Below are positions 25,147 through 33,818 of a stretch of DNA of 64,000 nucleotides, piece by piece. The stretch is taken from positions 186,001-250,000 of the forward strand of contig CAWIMY010000007.1 in the NCBI GenBank assembly GCA_963837355.1, in the 5' to 3' direction. Position numbers and translations under genes: made by a program. This stretch comes from Aureispira sp963837355 (GTDB taxonomy: Bacteria > Bacteroidota > Bacteroidia > Chitinophagales > Saprospiraceae). The notes below the pieces were generated by a model, which saw nothing but the letters and a program-made list of their open reading frames with translations, was not told where the DNA came from and ran no database searches. Each line of letters starts with the position of its first letter. Position 1 is the first letter of the stretch.

Positions 25147-25532
25147 GCCTTGGTGATTTCGTCCATTAATTTATCCATCAATTTCTTGAATTTCCGTTCT
25201 ACCGTGGCGTAATCTGCGCCTTCCTTGCCCACAAAAATAAGCAGTAAATTGAGCTGTTTGCCTTCTTTTTCCAAAAAATCATACAAGGCATGCTTTTGCA
25301 AACGAAACGCCTCCTGCATCAAGCGCCGATAACGGTTGCGATCAACCGCGTGCTTGTACAAGCGCTTAGACACATTGAACCCAATAGAGACAGGATACGT
25401 CCCCTCTAGGTAAGGGCGCTCGCCCCAAAAGATGCGCAAAGGGTAGGCCCCGACACTGCGCCGATTTTTGAACAAGGCGGCGATCTGTTTGCGGCTTTTT
25501 AGCCGCTCCTCTTGGCAAAAGGTATAACGCAT
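25143..25532 (-). CDS. rnpA: RNase P protein component
   Basis: The product has 129 residues from the ATG at 25532; eight more codons could be read from an upstream TTG. The basic RNR motif region is present as HAVDRNRYRRLMQEAFR, after the SIGFNVSKRLYK strand and an N-terminal LKSRKQIAALF helix. The protein binds the catalytic RNA (rnpB at 19612-20040 in this window) and helps it recognise precursor tRNA leaders. It heads the rnpA-yidD pair. The usual neighbour rpmH is not next to it. Confidence 0.95.
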   Translation of the reverse strand: MRYTFCQEERLKSRKQIAALFKNRRSVGAYPLRIFWGERPYLEGTYPVSIGFNVSKRLYKHAVDRNRYRRLMQEAFRLQKHALYDFLEKEGKQLNLLLIFVGKEGADYATVERKFKKLMDKLMDEITKA

Positions 25533-25562
25533 GTTTTGATGTTGTAAAAAAGACAAGATGCC

Positions 25563-26489
25563 TTATGAGTAGTTTAAAAGGCGAATATACAACAATTTAA
25601 AGAGGGAGACCCCGCTAAGGTCGGCTTTTAAGCTTTTGATAAAGGGATTGGAGTTTGGAAAGAGAGGGGCAGGCGCTTGTTGCTGGGTCTCGATAGGGGG
25701 CAAAATATCGCAGTTATCCCAAAGCCCTGTGCGTAAGGTGTGGGCATAGGCGCGCGGCAACGCCGCCGTTTCCATACGGGCGGCAGCGGTTTCGAAATCG
25801 TAGGCTAAAGGATGAAACGTAGGCAAGACGTGCGTTGTTTGCTCCTGAAGGGTGAGGTACCAAACATCCGTTTCCCCATTGTTGGCAGGCATTCCAATAA
25901 CACCCGCGTTGAGCCATTGTTTGTCTGCCTGCTGCTCGGCAAAAGGCAAGCCGCAGTGTCCTGCTAAAATAAGGTCGGCTTTCGCCAAATCAAATTGCCG
26001 CTGCTTGATGGCCCAAGGGGTGGAGCGAAAAATAAATTGTGCTGTCGCTTCATAAGAACCATGTAAGACCACAACTTCTTTTTGCGCATAGTTAAAGCGC
26101 AAGTAGTGCGGCAACGCAGCCAGCCAAGTCAGCGAGGCGGCGCTCAATTGTTCCTTGGCATAAGGATACCACGTTTTAGAAAAAATATCGCAGCGCGTAC
26201 TGCTTTCAAAATTACAACCACAGTCGTCCGCGTCGTTGATCAGCTGCAATTCGACATTGCCCGCAATGCACGGAATACCCCAATCGCGGACCAAGTTGAT
26301 GCATGCTTCAGGATCCGCGCAGTAAGCCACTATATCCCCTGTGCAAAGAATGTTGCTCGCGGGAATATGCAAGCGCTCCGCCGCTGCTCGCATTGCCTGT
26401 AGCGCGGACAAATTGCTGTAAATGCCTCCAAAAATCAATAAATCCCCTTCGAGGGTGCCTAAGTGTTGGGTAGCTTGTTCTTGTATCAT
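25563..26489 (-). CDS. Metallophosphoesterase family protein with altered first metal motif
   Basis: The product has 308 residues from the ATG at 26489. The calcineurin-like fold is recognised from the order GGIYSNLSAL, CTGDIVAYCADPE, GIPCIAGNVE, VVLHGSYE and LILAGHCGLPF. In ordinary members the first motif is GDxHxN; here Asp and His are replaced by Gly and Tyr (GGIYSN), and GNHD is GNVE. I recall a subfamily with GGPYSN and the same DDCGC segment, so these changes look like a family trait rather than decay. Metal binding at the first site would be changed and the substrate is unknown. It lies next to the rnpA start and shares the strand. Confidence 0.8.
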   Translation of the reverse strand: MIQEQATQHLGTLEGDLLIFGGIYSNLSALQAMRAAAERLHIPASNILCTGDIVAYCADPEACINLVRDWGIPCIAGNVELQLINDADDCGCNFESSTRCDIFSKTWYPYAKEQLSAASLTWLAALPHYLRFNYAQKEVVVLHGSYEATAQFIFRSTPWAIKQRQFDLAKADLILAGHCGLPFAEQQADKQWLNAGVIGMPANNGETDVWYLTLQEQTTHVLPTFHPLAYDFETAAARMETAALPRAYAHTLRTGLWDNCDILPPIETQQQAPAPLFPNSNPFIKSLKADLSGVSLFKLLYIRLLNYS

Positions 26490-26524
26490 GTTGTTATAAT
26501 TAAAAGGCACAATAAAACAAAGTA

Positions 26525-27883
26525 CTAAGCGCTAGGTGGTGACGCGCCCCATAATTTGGGTAATAGAAAGACGGCAAAACAAGCGGCAGAACCCAAGAGG
26601 TTCAAGGATAACAAATCCCCGTATTTACCTTCAAAAAAGATCAACGCATCAGGACAACCAACCATCAATACTATTCCTGTCAGCAAACCTATGGCTACCG
26701 ATAAATGAAAACTATAGCGCGGTACGCCCCACTTCCAAAAAATAAACACAGGCGCTAAACCAATCACCATTGTTCCACTCACCGTTGTGGCCGACAATAC
26801 TTCGGGGTTGAGAAAAACAGGCAAAACACCCAGCACCGCCAAAATAGCCATTGTCAACCGACCTTTACGCACTGTAATTTGTCGGGCATTCCCCAAATCA
26901 ATGGTTACCAATTTAGAAAAAGAAGCAAAGGTAGAATCCAAGGTAGAAGAAGCCGAGGTAATCATTATAAAATTCATAATCAAGAGCATTGGAATACTCC
27001 AACTTTTACTCACCGCAACAGGAGCCGAGCCCTCCAACCCGTGGATGCGCGCATAAATCCCCACCAAACTAAACAACACAATGCACAGCGCGCCAATCAA
27101 GCCCGCCGCCAAAAAACTCTTTAGTGTTGTCCGTGCAGGCGCGACAAAACCGCGATCGGTCATCACAGGATCATGAAAGGGATAACTAAAGGCTTGCAGC
27201 AACGCCACCACCAATAAATTGCCCCCCATAGCCATCGACCAAGTGCCTTCTTGCACATAACGCGCCACTCCACCAGGCGTATCGGGAAGTAGTTGACCGA
27301 GAATAACCGCCAGCAAAACCCCAAACAAAGCCATCTGAATCGCATCCGTAAACATGGAACTGCGCATTCCTCCTTTGAGGCTATACAATAGGGTGAGCAA
27401 CGTGAATACCAAAATGGCACGGTAATACTGCCCGCTGCCCGCTTCTCCAAAGTAACTGCCAATAACCATTGTATTTGACCACACTTCGTTAAACAAACGA
27501 ATCGCAATCAATACAGAAAATAGCCACAAGGCACTCTGCCCGTGCTTCTTTGCCAAAAATTGGTGAATGCTTTCAAAGCCGCCTTGCTGCCGCAGTTGGT
27601 AAATGACAATCCCCGCCACAGAAAAAGACAGGTAATAGGCAGCATACGCCACCCCACCCACAATTCCAAAGGCCGCCCCCAAATCCGCCGCGACGGTAAT
27701 CGACTTGGCAAAAATCCAAGAGATTACCAAGCTGCTCGTCAGGAGCCAAAAGCTCGGCGCTTCGCCTTGCCCCGTCTCGGCCTTAAAAAAACTCTGTACC
27801 GTTTTGGCCGTTGGTGACAAGAGCAACAACAGCACGCTGCTACCGATTATCAACAGCCATTGGCAGGTCAAAATAGAAGGCAT
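26525..27883 (-). CDS. Sodium:solute symporter family transporter
   Basis: The product has 452 residues and about 12 hydrophobic segments. The signature region of the SSS family is visible as GGMRSSMFTDAIQMALF, preceded by IRLFNEVWSNTMVIGSYFGE. An ITSASSTLDSTFASFSKL segment corresponds to the conserved sodium-binding TM8 stretch with neighbouring serines. These carriers couple sodium entry to import of amino acids, sugars, sialic acid or other small solutes; the substrate cannot be told. The gene starts from an ATG at 27883, just after a 41-bp tandem repeat tract with self-complementary ends, and ends 36 bases before the phosphoesterase. Confidence 0.9.
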   Translation of the reverse strand: MPSILTCQWLLIIGSSVLLLLLSPTAKTVQSFFKAETGQGEAPSFWLLTSSLVISWIFAKSITVAADLGAAFGIVGGVAYAAYYLSFSVAGIVIYQLRQQGGFESIHQFLAKKHGQSALWLFSVLIAIRLFNEVWSNTMVIGSYFGEAGSGQYYRAILVFTLLTLLYSLKGGMRSSMFTDAIQMALFGVLLAVILGQLLPDTPGGVARYVQEGTWSMAMGGNLLVVALLQAFSYPFHDPVMTDRGFVAPARTTLKSFLAAGLIGALCIVLFSLVGIYARIHGLEGSAPVAVSKSWSIPMLLIMNFIMITSASSTLDSTFASFSKLVTIDLGNARQITVRKGRLTMAILAVLGVLPVFLNPEVLSATTVSGTMVIGLAPVFIFWKWGVPRYSFHLSVAIGLLTGIVLMVGCPDALIFFEGKYGDLLSLNLLGSAACFAVFLLPKLWGASPPSA

Positions 27884-27910
27884 AATATAAATTTACGCGT
27901 ACATGTCGTA

Positions 27911-28062
27911 GAGACGTTTAAAAAAACGTCTCCACCAAATAATACACAGCAAAGAGGTTTAAAAAAACGTCTCCACCAAATAATACACAGCAAAGAGGTT
28001 TAAAAAAACGTCTCCACCAAATAATACACAGCAAAGAGGTTTAAAAAACGTCTCCACCAAAT
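27911..28062. repeat. 41-bp tandem repeat with built-in hairpin
   Basis: About 3.6 copies of a 41-bp unit start near 27926, 27967, 28008 and 28048; the last step is 40 because one A is missing. The unit includes ACGTCTCCACCAAATAATAC and CACAGCAAAGAG. At the left end GAGACGTTT (27911-27919) pairs with AAACGTCTC (27924-27932), a perfect 9-bp stem, and shorter pairings recur at later copies. It fills the space between the SusD stop and the symporter start. It may act as terminator or attenuator; this is inference. Confidence 0.8.
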
Positions 28063-28074
28063 AAAAAAAACAAA

Positions 28075-29520
28075 TTAAGGCAATTCCCACCAAGCCTTTT
28101 CATCGTAACTATCGCCCCCCAAGCGCGCCACTGCGGCATTATAATTCGTTGGATTTACCGCCTTTTCCGTATCAGGATAGCGATAACGAACAGGTAACTT
28201 ATCGTTGTTGGTATTGTCCAAGGCCGTATTCAAGACAGGAAAACCCGTGCGGCGGTAATTCAACCAACCCTCGTAACCAACCAACATAGAGGCCAACCAC
28301 TTTTGAGTGATAATTTGTTCTAGACTGCCCGTCCATGCTACGCCCGCTTGCGTCAAGTAAGTCGTTGGCAAGGGCGTGTTGTAATAAGCAAAAGAACTGC
28401 GAATGCCCGCTTCGTAATAATTCTCGGCAGAGCCAATAATCAAACCACTATTAGCCGCTTCTGACAAGGCAAATTGCAATTCGCTAAACGACATAAGTAT
28501 GGCCTCCACACCAGCAGGCTGCTCTCTAAAAATAGCGCCCAAGGTTGAAAAATCGGCCAAGTTATAATTGCCTAAGCTACCAGGACCGATGCCATTGGGC
28601 AAGCCCTCGTAGACCAATGTGCCTGTACCTTGGCTGTTGGCCGTAGCCTTGAACCAAACCGCTGTACGCGGGTCGTTGTAACGGCTCAAAACAGCATCAA
28701 TCGTAGTAGACATGCGCACATTGCTATAGTCCCCTTCTCGAATCGTATGGACAAACCACTGGCTCGGCGCGGTTGGTAAATAAGGAACCGCCCCGTTATC
28801 GGCATTGCTCTGCATCAAATTACCTGCACGCACTAAGCTTTGCAACTCAGTAGCTACGGGAAGGCGCTTGGACACCCGCACCAAGTAGCGTACCAAGAGC
28901 GAGTTGCTTAAGCGCAACCATTGGTCGGTGTTCCCTTGATAAATAATATCGCCTTGTACACGCGGCGTTCCAGCGGCAGCTTCAAAAATTGCACTGGCCT
29001 CCCGCAAGCTCTGCAAAATCCCTTCGGCACTGGTATAAATGGCTTCTTGGGTGTCAAAACTCGGCGTAAAATTACCCTCCGTACGGCCTTTAATAGCTTC
29101 TGAATAAGGAACATCACCCCATAAATCGGTCAGGGTAGCCGCCAAAAACGCGCGCATGACCAAGGCCATACCTCGGTACGTTTCACTGGCTTTGCCTTCG
29201 TCTACTAATTGTTCCAAGGACTGTACATCGTTGAGCAACAAATAGCTTTTGTTCCACAATTCAGTATTGGTACGAATGTCCCAGCGGTCGATTTCATTAA
29301 ACTCCGTACGGGCTGTGAGTTGTCCCAAAAAGTTGCCCGCATTCCACGCATCTACAGCGTTGTTATTGGCCGTATTCCACAAGATATTGGTCAATAAAAA
29401 TTGAGCATTGACTTGCTCGGGAGCATTGGGGTTGGTGTTGATGGTTTCAAAATCTTCACTACACGCCCAAAAACTGGTGGCCAATAAAAATAAAACCACC
29501 AATGGATAGATAAATTTCAT
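28075..29520 (-). CDS. SusD/RagB family nutrient-binding outer membrane lipoprotein
   Basis: The product has 481 residues. The signal peptide ends in a lipobox (FWAC, Cys20). The mature N-terminus FETINTNPNAPEQVNAQFLL is the standard opening of SusD-like proteins of the SusD_2/RagB class. The TPR-like helical region includes LVMRAFLAATLTDLWGDVPYSEA (RAFLAATLTDLWGD, then VPYSEA) and the C-terminal part has EGWLNYRRTGFPVL. SusD proteins sit on the outer leaflet as a lid over the SusC TonB-dependent channel and bind the polymer or peptide before import. It follows the SusC gene by 67 bases. The substrate is unknown because no neighbouring hydrolase is present. Confidence 0.93.
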   Translation of the reverse strand: MKFIYPLVVLFLLATSFWACSEDFETINTNPNAPEQVNAQFLLTNILWNTANNNAVDAWNAGNFLGQLTARTEFNEIDRWDIRTNTELWNKSYLLLNDVQSLEQLVDEGKASETYRGMALVMRAFLAATLTDLWGDVPYSEAIKGRTEGNFTPSFDTQEAIYTSAEGILQSLREASAIFEAAAGTPRVQGDIIYQGNTDQWLRLSNSLLVRYLVRVSKRLPVATELQSLVRAGNLMQSNADNGAVPYLPTAPSQWFVHTIREGDYSNVRMSTTIDAVLSRYNDPRTAVWFKATANSQGTGTLVYEGLPNGIGPGSLGNYNLADFSTLGAIFREQPAGVEAILMSFSELQFALSEAANSGLIIGSAENYYEAGIRSSFAYYNTPLPTTYLTQAGVAWTGSLEQIITQKWLASMLVGYEGWLNYRRTGFPVLNTALDNTNNDKLPVRYRYPDTEKAVNPTNYNAAVARLGGDSYDEKAWWELP

Positions 29521-29587
29521 GTTGTCTATAGTTGTATTACGGGCCGGCTTTGCCTTTGCTCAGACAGCCCGTAATAAAGTTATTTTA

Positions 29588-30245
29588 TTATAAAGTAAAT
29601 TGGATGCTAAGGCCAAAGCTGCGGCTAGATGGGTAGGACATATCCTCTACCCCAAAGGCAAAGTTACGTCCCTGCATGGCGGCCAATTCGGGGTCAAAAT
29701 GCGGGTTTTCGGTAAACACTGCCAAGTTTTTGGCGATGAGGGAAAAGCGAATGCTCGTGAAGCGCAAGCGTTGTACCAAGCGTTGAGGCAAGGCATAACT
29801 CAAGCGCACTTCGCGCAATTTGAGGTAAGAAGCATCGTACAAGGCGTTGTCTTCGTTGTCGCGGTCATAGTACTGGCCGTAGTAATTGTTGGCCGAGATT
29901 GGGGTCGTATTGGGTACGTAGTTGGGATTGTCATCGGTTCCAATGTTTACAATACCGTCGCCAATGACCCCTGTTTCGCGTCCTTCTAAGGTGTTGGAGA
30001 GCACCCCAGAGGTACTAGCAATGGCCAACGTCCGAGAAACAATGGTTCCCCCTTGACGCCAGTCCCACAGCATACCCAAACTCAATCCTTTCCAAGAGAC
30101 CTCTGTTCCAAAACCTAAAATAAAATCGGGATTGTAATTACCCAATAAACGCAAGGTAGGATCTTTGACGGGGTTGCCATTGGCATCATAGACTTGCTGG
30201 CCGCCTACTTCCAAAAGCCCTGTGCCGTACATATCGCCAATGCGG
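29588..30245 (-). CDS. SusC-like TonB-dependent transporter, C-terminal part in shifted frame
   Basis: About 215 residues continue the beta barrel of the adjoining SusC fragment: GDMYGTGLLEVGG, then YNPDFILGFGTEVSWKGLSL, DNALYDASYLKLREVRLSY and a C-terminal aromatic ending FGLSIQFTL. These are canonical last-strand features of SusC/RagA proteins, including YxKLRExRLSY. The frame has a methionine codon at 30232, but the protein makes no sense as an independent unit without the plug and the first strands. Restoring one T on the plus strand between 30240 and 30243 fuses it in frame to the upstream fragment. Confidence 0.85.
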
Positions 30246-32781
30246 CCCCTTCACTAGCAATGTAGAAGACACTGCGATCAGAGCGGTCATAAACACGGGA
30301 ATACCCCGTTACATATTGTTCTACGCCTTCTGGTAAGGCTACAACCGTAGAAACATTTCGGCTAAAATTCGCAAAGAGGTTCCATTGGAAATCCTTCGTA
30401 CGAATGGGTGTAACGGATAAAATAGCCTCCACGCCTTCACTGCGAATTTTTCCACCATTCGCAATACGCGAGAGATAACCACTAGCCGTAGAGGTAGGCA
30501 ATTCAATAATTTGGTTGGTACTTAGGTTGTTATAATAAGTAACATCGAGGTTTAAACGGCCTTGGAAAAAGCGCAAATCGGTGCCAAATTCATAGGCGGT
30601 TGTACGCTCAGGCAAGAGCTGGCTATTCAACAAGCTACTAGAATTGGTCACCGTTGGATTGGCTCCATAAAGCTGTCCAAAAGCAAAGGTATTGTTGAGG
30701 TTGTAAGGATCGGTGTCATTACCAACACTGGCTACACTAGCCCGCAATTTTACCAAACTAATTGCCTTGGGCAATTGGAGCATATCCGAAATAATTCCAC
30801 TCAAAGAGAAGGAGTAATAGGCATAAGCATTGTTGTTGGTTGGCAACGTGCTAGACCAATCGTTGCGCACCGTCATATCTAAGTACAAGAAATCTCTGAA
30901 GGCCACTTGCCCCAACGCGTACAAACTCAGAATCTGTTTCTGTTGTTGATACTGGTCAATGTCCAAGGGGACGCGCGAGTTGTTGAAGTTGTAAATACTC
31001 GGCACGGATAATTCGTTGGCCGTGGTACTGCCATAACGCAATTTCTGGTTCATCATATTGCCCCCCAAGGCTACAGAAAAGCGCCAATCTTCGTCAACGG
31101 CTTTGTCATAAGACACTAAGAAATCCGTATTAAATTCTGAAAAAAGCACTTGATCTTCGCGGTAAGCGCCGTTGCGAAAACGCTGTGTACTAAACGCTCG
31201 TTTAGAAGTTCTTAGGTCATTGTAATAATCCAAGCCATTGCGCAACCGCACCGTCAAGCCCTCAGCAAGGATATAGTTGAGCGACGTATTGTTTAAAAGG
31301 CGGTGTTTGCCAAAGCCATTTTGGTTTTCTGTCATCGCAAAGTAGGGATTGTCCATCCAAGCGTAGTTGTAATTGAACTGTGCCAATCCCTCTTGGCCAC
31401 GCTGCCAATATTCTTTTAACGCTCCTACGTCTACCTGTCTGCCCATCCACGTAAATAAATACATGATGTTTTCAGAGCCGTACCCTGTTGCAGGACGGTT
31501 GTTACTGCTGGAATTGATGTAATTCACAAAGGTTTTTACTGATAGACGCGGGGTCAATTCGTAACCACCACTCAATGCAAAACTGTGGCGATTTAGGTCG
31601 GTGCCATGGACAATTCCTTTGTTGTTAAGGTTGGTATAAGACAATCTAAAATAACCCTTGTCATTGGCACCAGTCAAGGCGACGTTGTTCATAAAGGTAA
31701 CGCCTGTACGGAAGAAATTGCGCACGTTGTCGGGACGCGCCGTCCAAGCAGTAGGCGTAATGGGCGCGCCATTGCGGGCAATTACATCACCGCCGCGCAA
31801 GGCTTGACCATCAGGGCCTGTGGAGGGGCCATCAAATTGGCTGACCAAACGGCCATCTAGGCGAGGGCCATAGCTGTAAATTAAACCACCATCACCAGAA
31901 TTGCCATCTACATAATTAAAGCCGTTGCCAACACCTTGACCATATTCGTTTTGGTATTGCGGCAAGCGCAACAGGGTTTCGGCAGTGACACTGCTGTTGA
32001 TGGATACGCCAATGCCGCGCTTGGCACCTCCCGATTTGGTTTCGATGACTACTACGCCATTGGCGGCACGGGCACCATATAAAGCCGTGGCACTCGGCCC
32101 CTTCAAGATATTGATCGAAGCAATATCGTCAGGGCTAATTTCACCTGCCCCATTGCCATAATCTACTTCCTGAAAACCTGCGGCTGTCGTTTCTGTATTG
32201 TTGGCAATCAGTTCATTACTAATAGGAATGCCATCGACCACAAACAAGGCTTGGTTGTTGCCCGAAAGGGACGACTGTCCGCGAATGAAGATGTGCGAAG
32301 AAGCGCCAATTCCTGTAGAACCGTTGGTAATTTGAACCCCTGCGACGCGCCCTGCAAGGCCATTTAATAGATTTTCTTGACGAACATTTTGCAAGGTAGC
32401 GCCTTCAATTTCTTGGGTGGCATAGCCCAAAGCTTTTTTCTGTCGTTCAATACCTAAAGCCGTCACGACAACTTCTTTGAGGCTTTCGGTCGTATAACTC
32501 ATGACCACCTCCAAGTTGCTTTGTCCAGTCAATCGGATTTCTTGTTCGGTCATTCCCAAATAAGAAAAAACCAACAGCGCGGTGTCTGAATGGATGGTTA
32601 GATCATAGGTACCATCGTCTGTAGAAGTAGTGCTAGTGAGCGTGTTTTTTTCATAAATCAAGGCACCAATAATGGGTTCTTGGCTTTCTTGATCCAATAC
32701 CTTGCCTTGCAGGCGATGTTGGGCCGAAATGACTGTCGTCAACAACAGGCATAACAAGCCTAGTAGAAAACAATGTTTCAT
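30205..32781 (-). CDS. SusC/RagA family TonB-linked outer membrane protein, N-terminal part (frameshifted)
   Basis: The product has 858 residues before a premature stop; a complete protein with the next fragment would be about 1,060, normal for SusC. After a signal peptide (LLCLLLTTVISAQ) comes a carboxypeptidase-regulatory-like domain (residues 25-105, GKVLDQESQEPIIGALI). Next is the plug with VTALGIERQKKALGYA, LNGLAGRVAGVQI and LFVVDGIPISNE, then the start of the barrel. The last correct residues are about YIASEGAA; the remaining dozen are out of frame. SusC proteins import oligomers handed over by SusD, powered by TonB/ExbBD. The gene pair with SusD is typical, but the missing base predicts a barrel lacking its last strands, probably non-functional if real. 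Confidence 0.93.
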   Translation of the reverse strand: MKHCFLLGLLCLLLTTVISAQHRLQGKVLDQESQEPIIGALIYEKNTLTSTTSTDDGTYDLTIHSDTALLVFSYLGMTEQEIRLTGQSNLEVVMSYTTESLKEVVVTALGIERQKKALGYATQEIEGATLQNVRQENLLNGLAGRVAGVQITNGSTGIGASSHIFIRGQSSLSGNNQALFVVDGIPISNELIANNTETTAAGFQEVDYGNGAGEISPDDIASINILKGPSATALYGARAANGVVVIETKSGGAKRGIGVSINSSVTAETLLRLPQYQNEYGQGVGNGFNYVDGNSGDGGLIYSYGPRLDGRLVSQFDGPSTGPDGQALRGGDVIARNGAPITPTAWTARPDNVRNFFRTGVTFMNNVALTGANDKGYFRLSYTNLNNKGIVHGTDLNRHSFALSGGYELTPRLSVKTFVNYINSSSNNRPATGYGSENIMYLFTWMGRQVDVGALKEYWQRGQEGLAQFNYNYAWMDNPYFAMTENQNGFGKHRLLNNTSLNYILAEGLTVRLRNGLDYYNDLRTSKRAFSTQRFRNGAYREDQVLFSEFNTDFLVSYDKAVDEDWRFSVALGGNMMNQKLRYGSTTANELSVPSIYNFNNSRVPLDIDQYQQQKQILSLYALGQVAFRDFLYLDMTVRNDWSSTLPTNNNAYAYYSFSLSGIISDMLQLPKAISLVKLRASVASVGNDTDPYNLNNTFAFGQLYGANPTVTNSSSLLNSQLLPERTTAYEFGTDLRFFQGRLNLDVTYYNNLSTNQIIELPTSTASGYLSRIANGGKIRSEGVEAILSVTPIRTKDFQWNLFANFSRNVSTVVALPEGVEQYVTGYSRVYDRSDRSVFYIASEGAALAICTAQGFWK

Positions 32782-32901
32782 AAAATATTACTATAAAAAA
32801 AGATAATAAAATGCCAATAGCGCAGCGAAAAGAGCCACACGTTGGTGTTCGTCAAAAAAGAGGGGTCGGTCTTGATTAGACTGGAAATGGAAGAGTGTCG
32901 A

Positions 32902-33612
32902 TTAGGCGCGTAAAAGGGCGCTAATCGGAGGAGGGCGGTTGTAAGTAGGTGTCGTGAAATTTTTATTCCAAGGCTTAGAAAGCGGTAAGCGAGTGCTGGC
33001 GGGGGCTTTTGGAAGCACATAACAATACCGCAAACGCAGTTGCAAGAGAGACATGGGAGCCGCCTGCACATAATGCCTTAAATCTTCCCAATTGTCAATA
33101 TCAGCAAGAGTAGGCAAGGTATGTAGGCACTGGGCGTTTTGCGAAAGCTGCTCGCTAAGTGCTTGATACAATGTATTTTGTTGCCAAGGCAACGCCACAA
33201 AAGCAGCCCGCTGAAATTGTTGGCGGTGTAGACCAATTAGATAAGCGCCCCCATCGGTAGCCGCCCCCAAAACACTCTGTTCGGGGGTTATTTGTTCGGC
33301 GGCACAAAGTAAGGCTTTGGTGCTCAGTTGTGGGGTGTCGGTACCAAGAACTAGCACGCGTTCAAAACCCTGTTCCCAAATGCCGTCAATGGCATGTTGC
33401 AAACGCTGTCCAAAGGAAGCGCCGCGTTGTTGGCGCGAAGCGACTTCAATAACAGACAAACCTGTTGCTTTGGCAACTCGGCGCGTATGCGTGATGAGGG
33501 TTTGGGCAATACGACGACTATTGCGAGTCGATAGCGTACTATCCGACCATTTGTGCTGCGCCTCTGCTTTGGCGGAGCGCGTAAAGATTAATATAGCCGT
33601 TTTGTTATCCAT
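32902..33612 (-). CDS. TIGR04282/DUF2064 family glycosyltransferase
   Basis: The product has 236 residues with a nucleotide-sugar transferase-like GT-A fold. The motif VLVLGTDTPQLSTKAL and the GAATDGGAYLIGL block are the two hallmarks of DUF2064 (rSAM/selenodomain-associated transferase 1; some members act in arsenosugar synthesis). An ILIFTRSAKA opening corresponds to the usual FxKxPxxGxxKTR region but is degenerate: the TRLA-type basic motif is not obvious. The C-terminal 40 residues (PKAPASTRLPLSKPW and on) are atypical and may be a low-complexity tail. It is upstream of SusC with a 120-bp gap. No radical-SAM partner is nearby, so the substrate is open. Confidence 0.82.
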   Translation of the reverse strand: MDNKTAILIFTRSAKAEAQHKWSDSTLSTRNSRRIAQTLITHTRRVAKATGLSVIEVASRQQRGASFGQRLQHAIDGIWEQGFERVLVLGTDTPQLSTKALLCAAEQITPEQSVLGAATDGGAYLIGLHRQQFQRAAFVALPWQQNTLYQALSEQLSQNAQCLHTLPTLADIDNWEDLRHYVQAAPMSLLQLRLRYCYVLPKAPASTRLPLSKPWNKNFTTPTYNRPPPISALLRA

Positions 33613-33745
33613 AGTCTTATTTACCCTAACAACGAGTGCTTGGATTAGAAATAAAAGTACGTTAAGATTCTAAAGAAAAAAAATGTCCTGTCGTTTATTA
33701 ACAGAACGCGGCTGTTATTTGACGAAAGCACTCTTCTAAAAACAA

Positions 33746-33782
33746 CCATAGGCGCTTTTGATTAGCTCAAAAGCGCCTATGG
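33746..33782 (-). terminator. Intrinsic terminator of the DUF4271-hemD pair
   Basis: A perfect 16-bp stem (33746-33761 with 33767-33782, loop of 5) lies about 36 bases after the hemD stop. On the minus strand it is followed by a U-rich tract (complement of 33736-33745). Confidence 0.85.
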
Positions 33783-33818
33783 GAAGGGCTAACGCCTATA
33801 TAAAAAGCGGTAACGGCT

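Noticed and set aside
27911..28062. CRISPR array at the 41-bp repeats
   Set aside because: Copies are directly adjacent with no unique spacers, and no cas gene is present.
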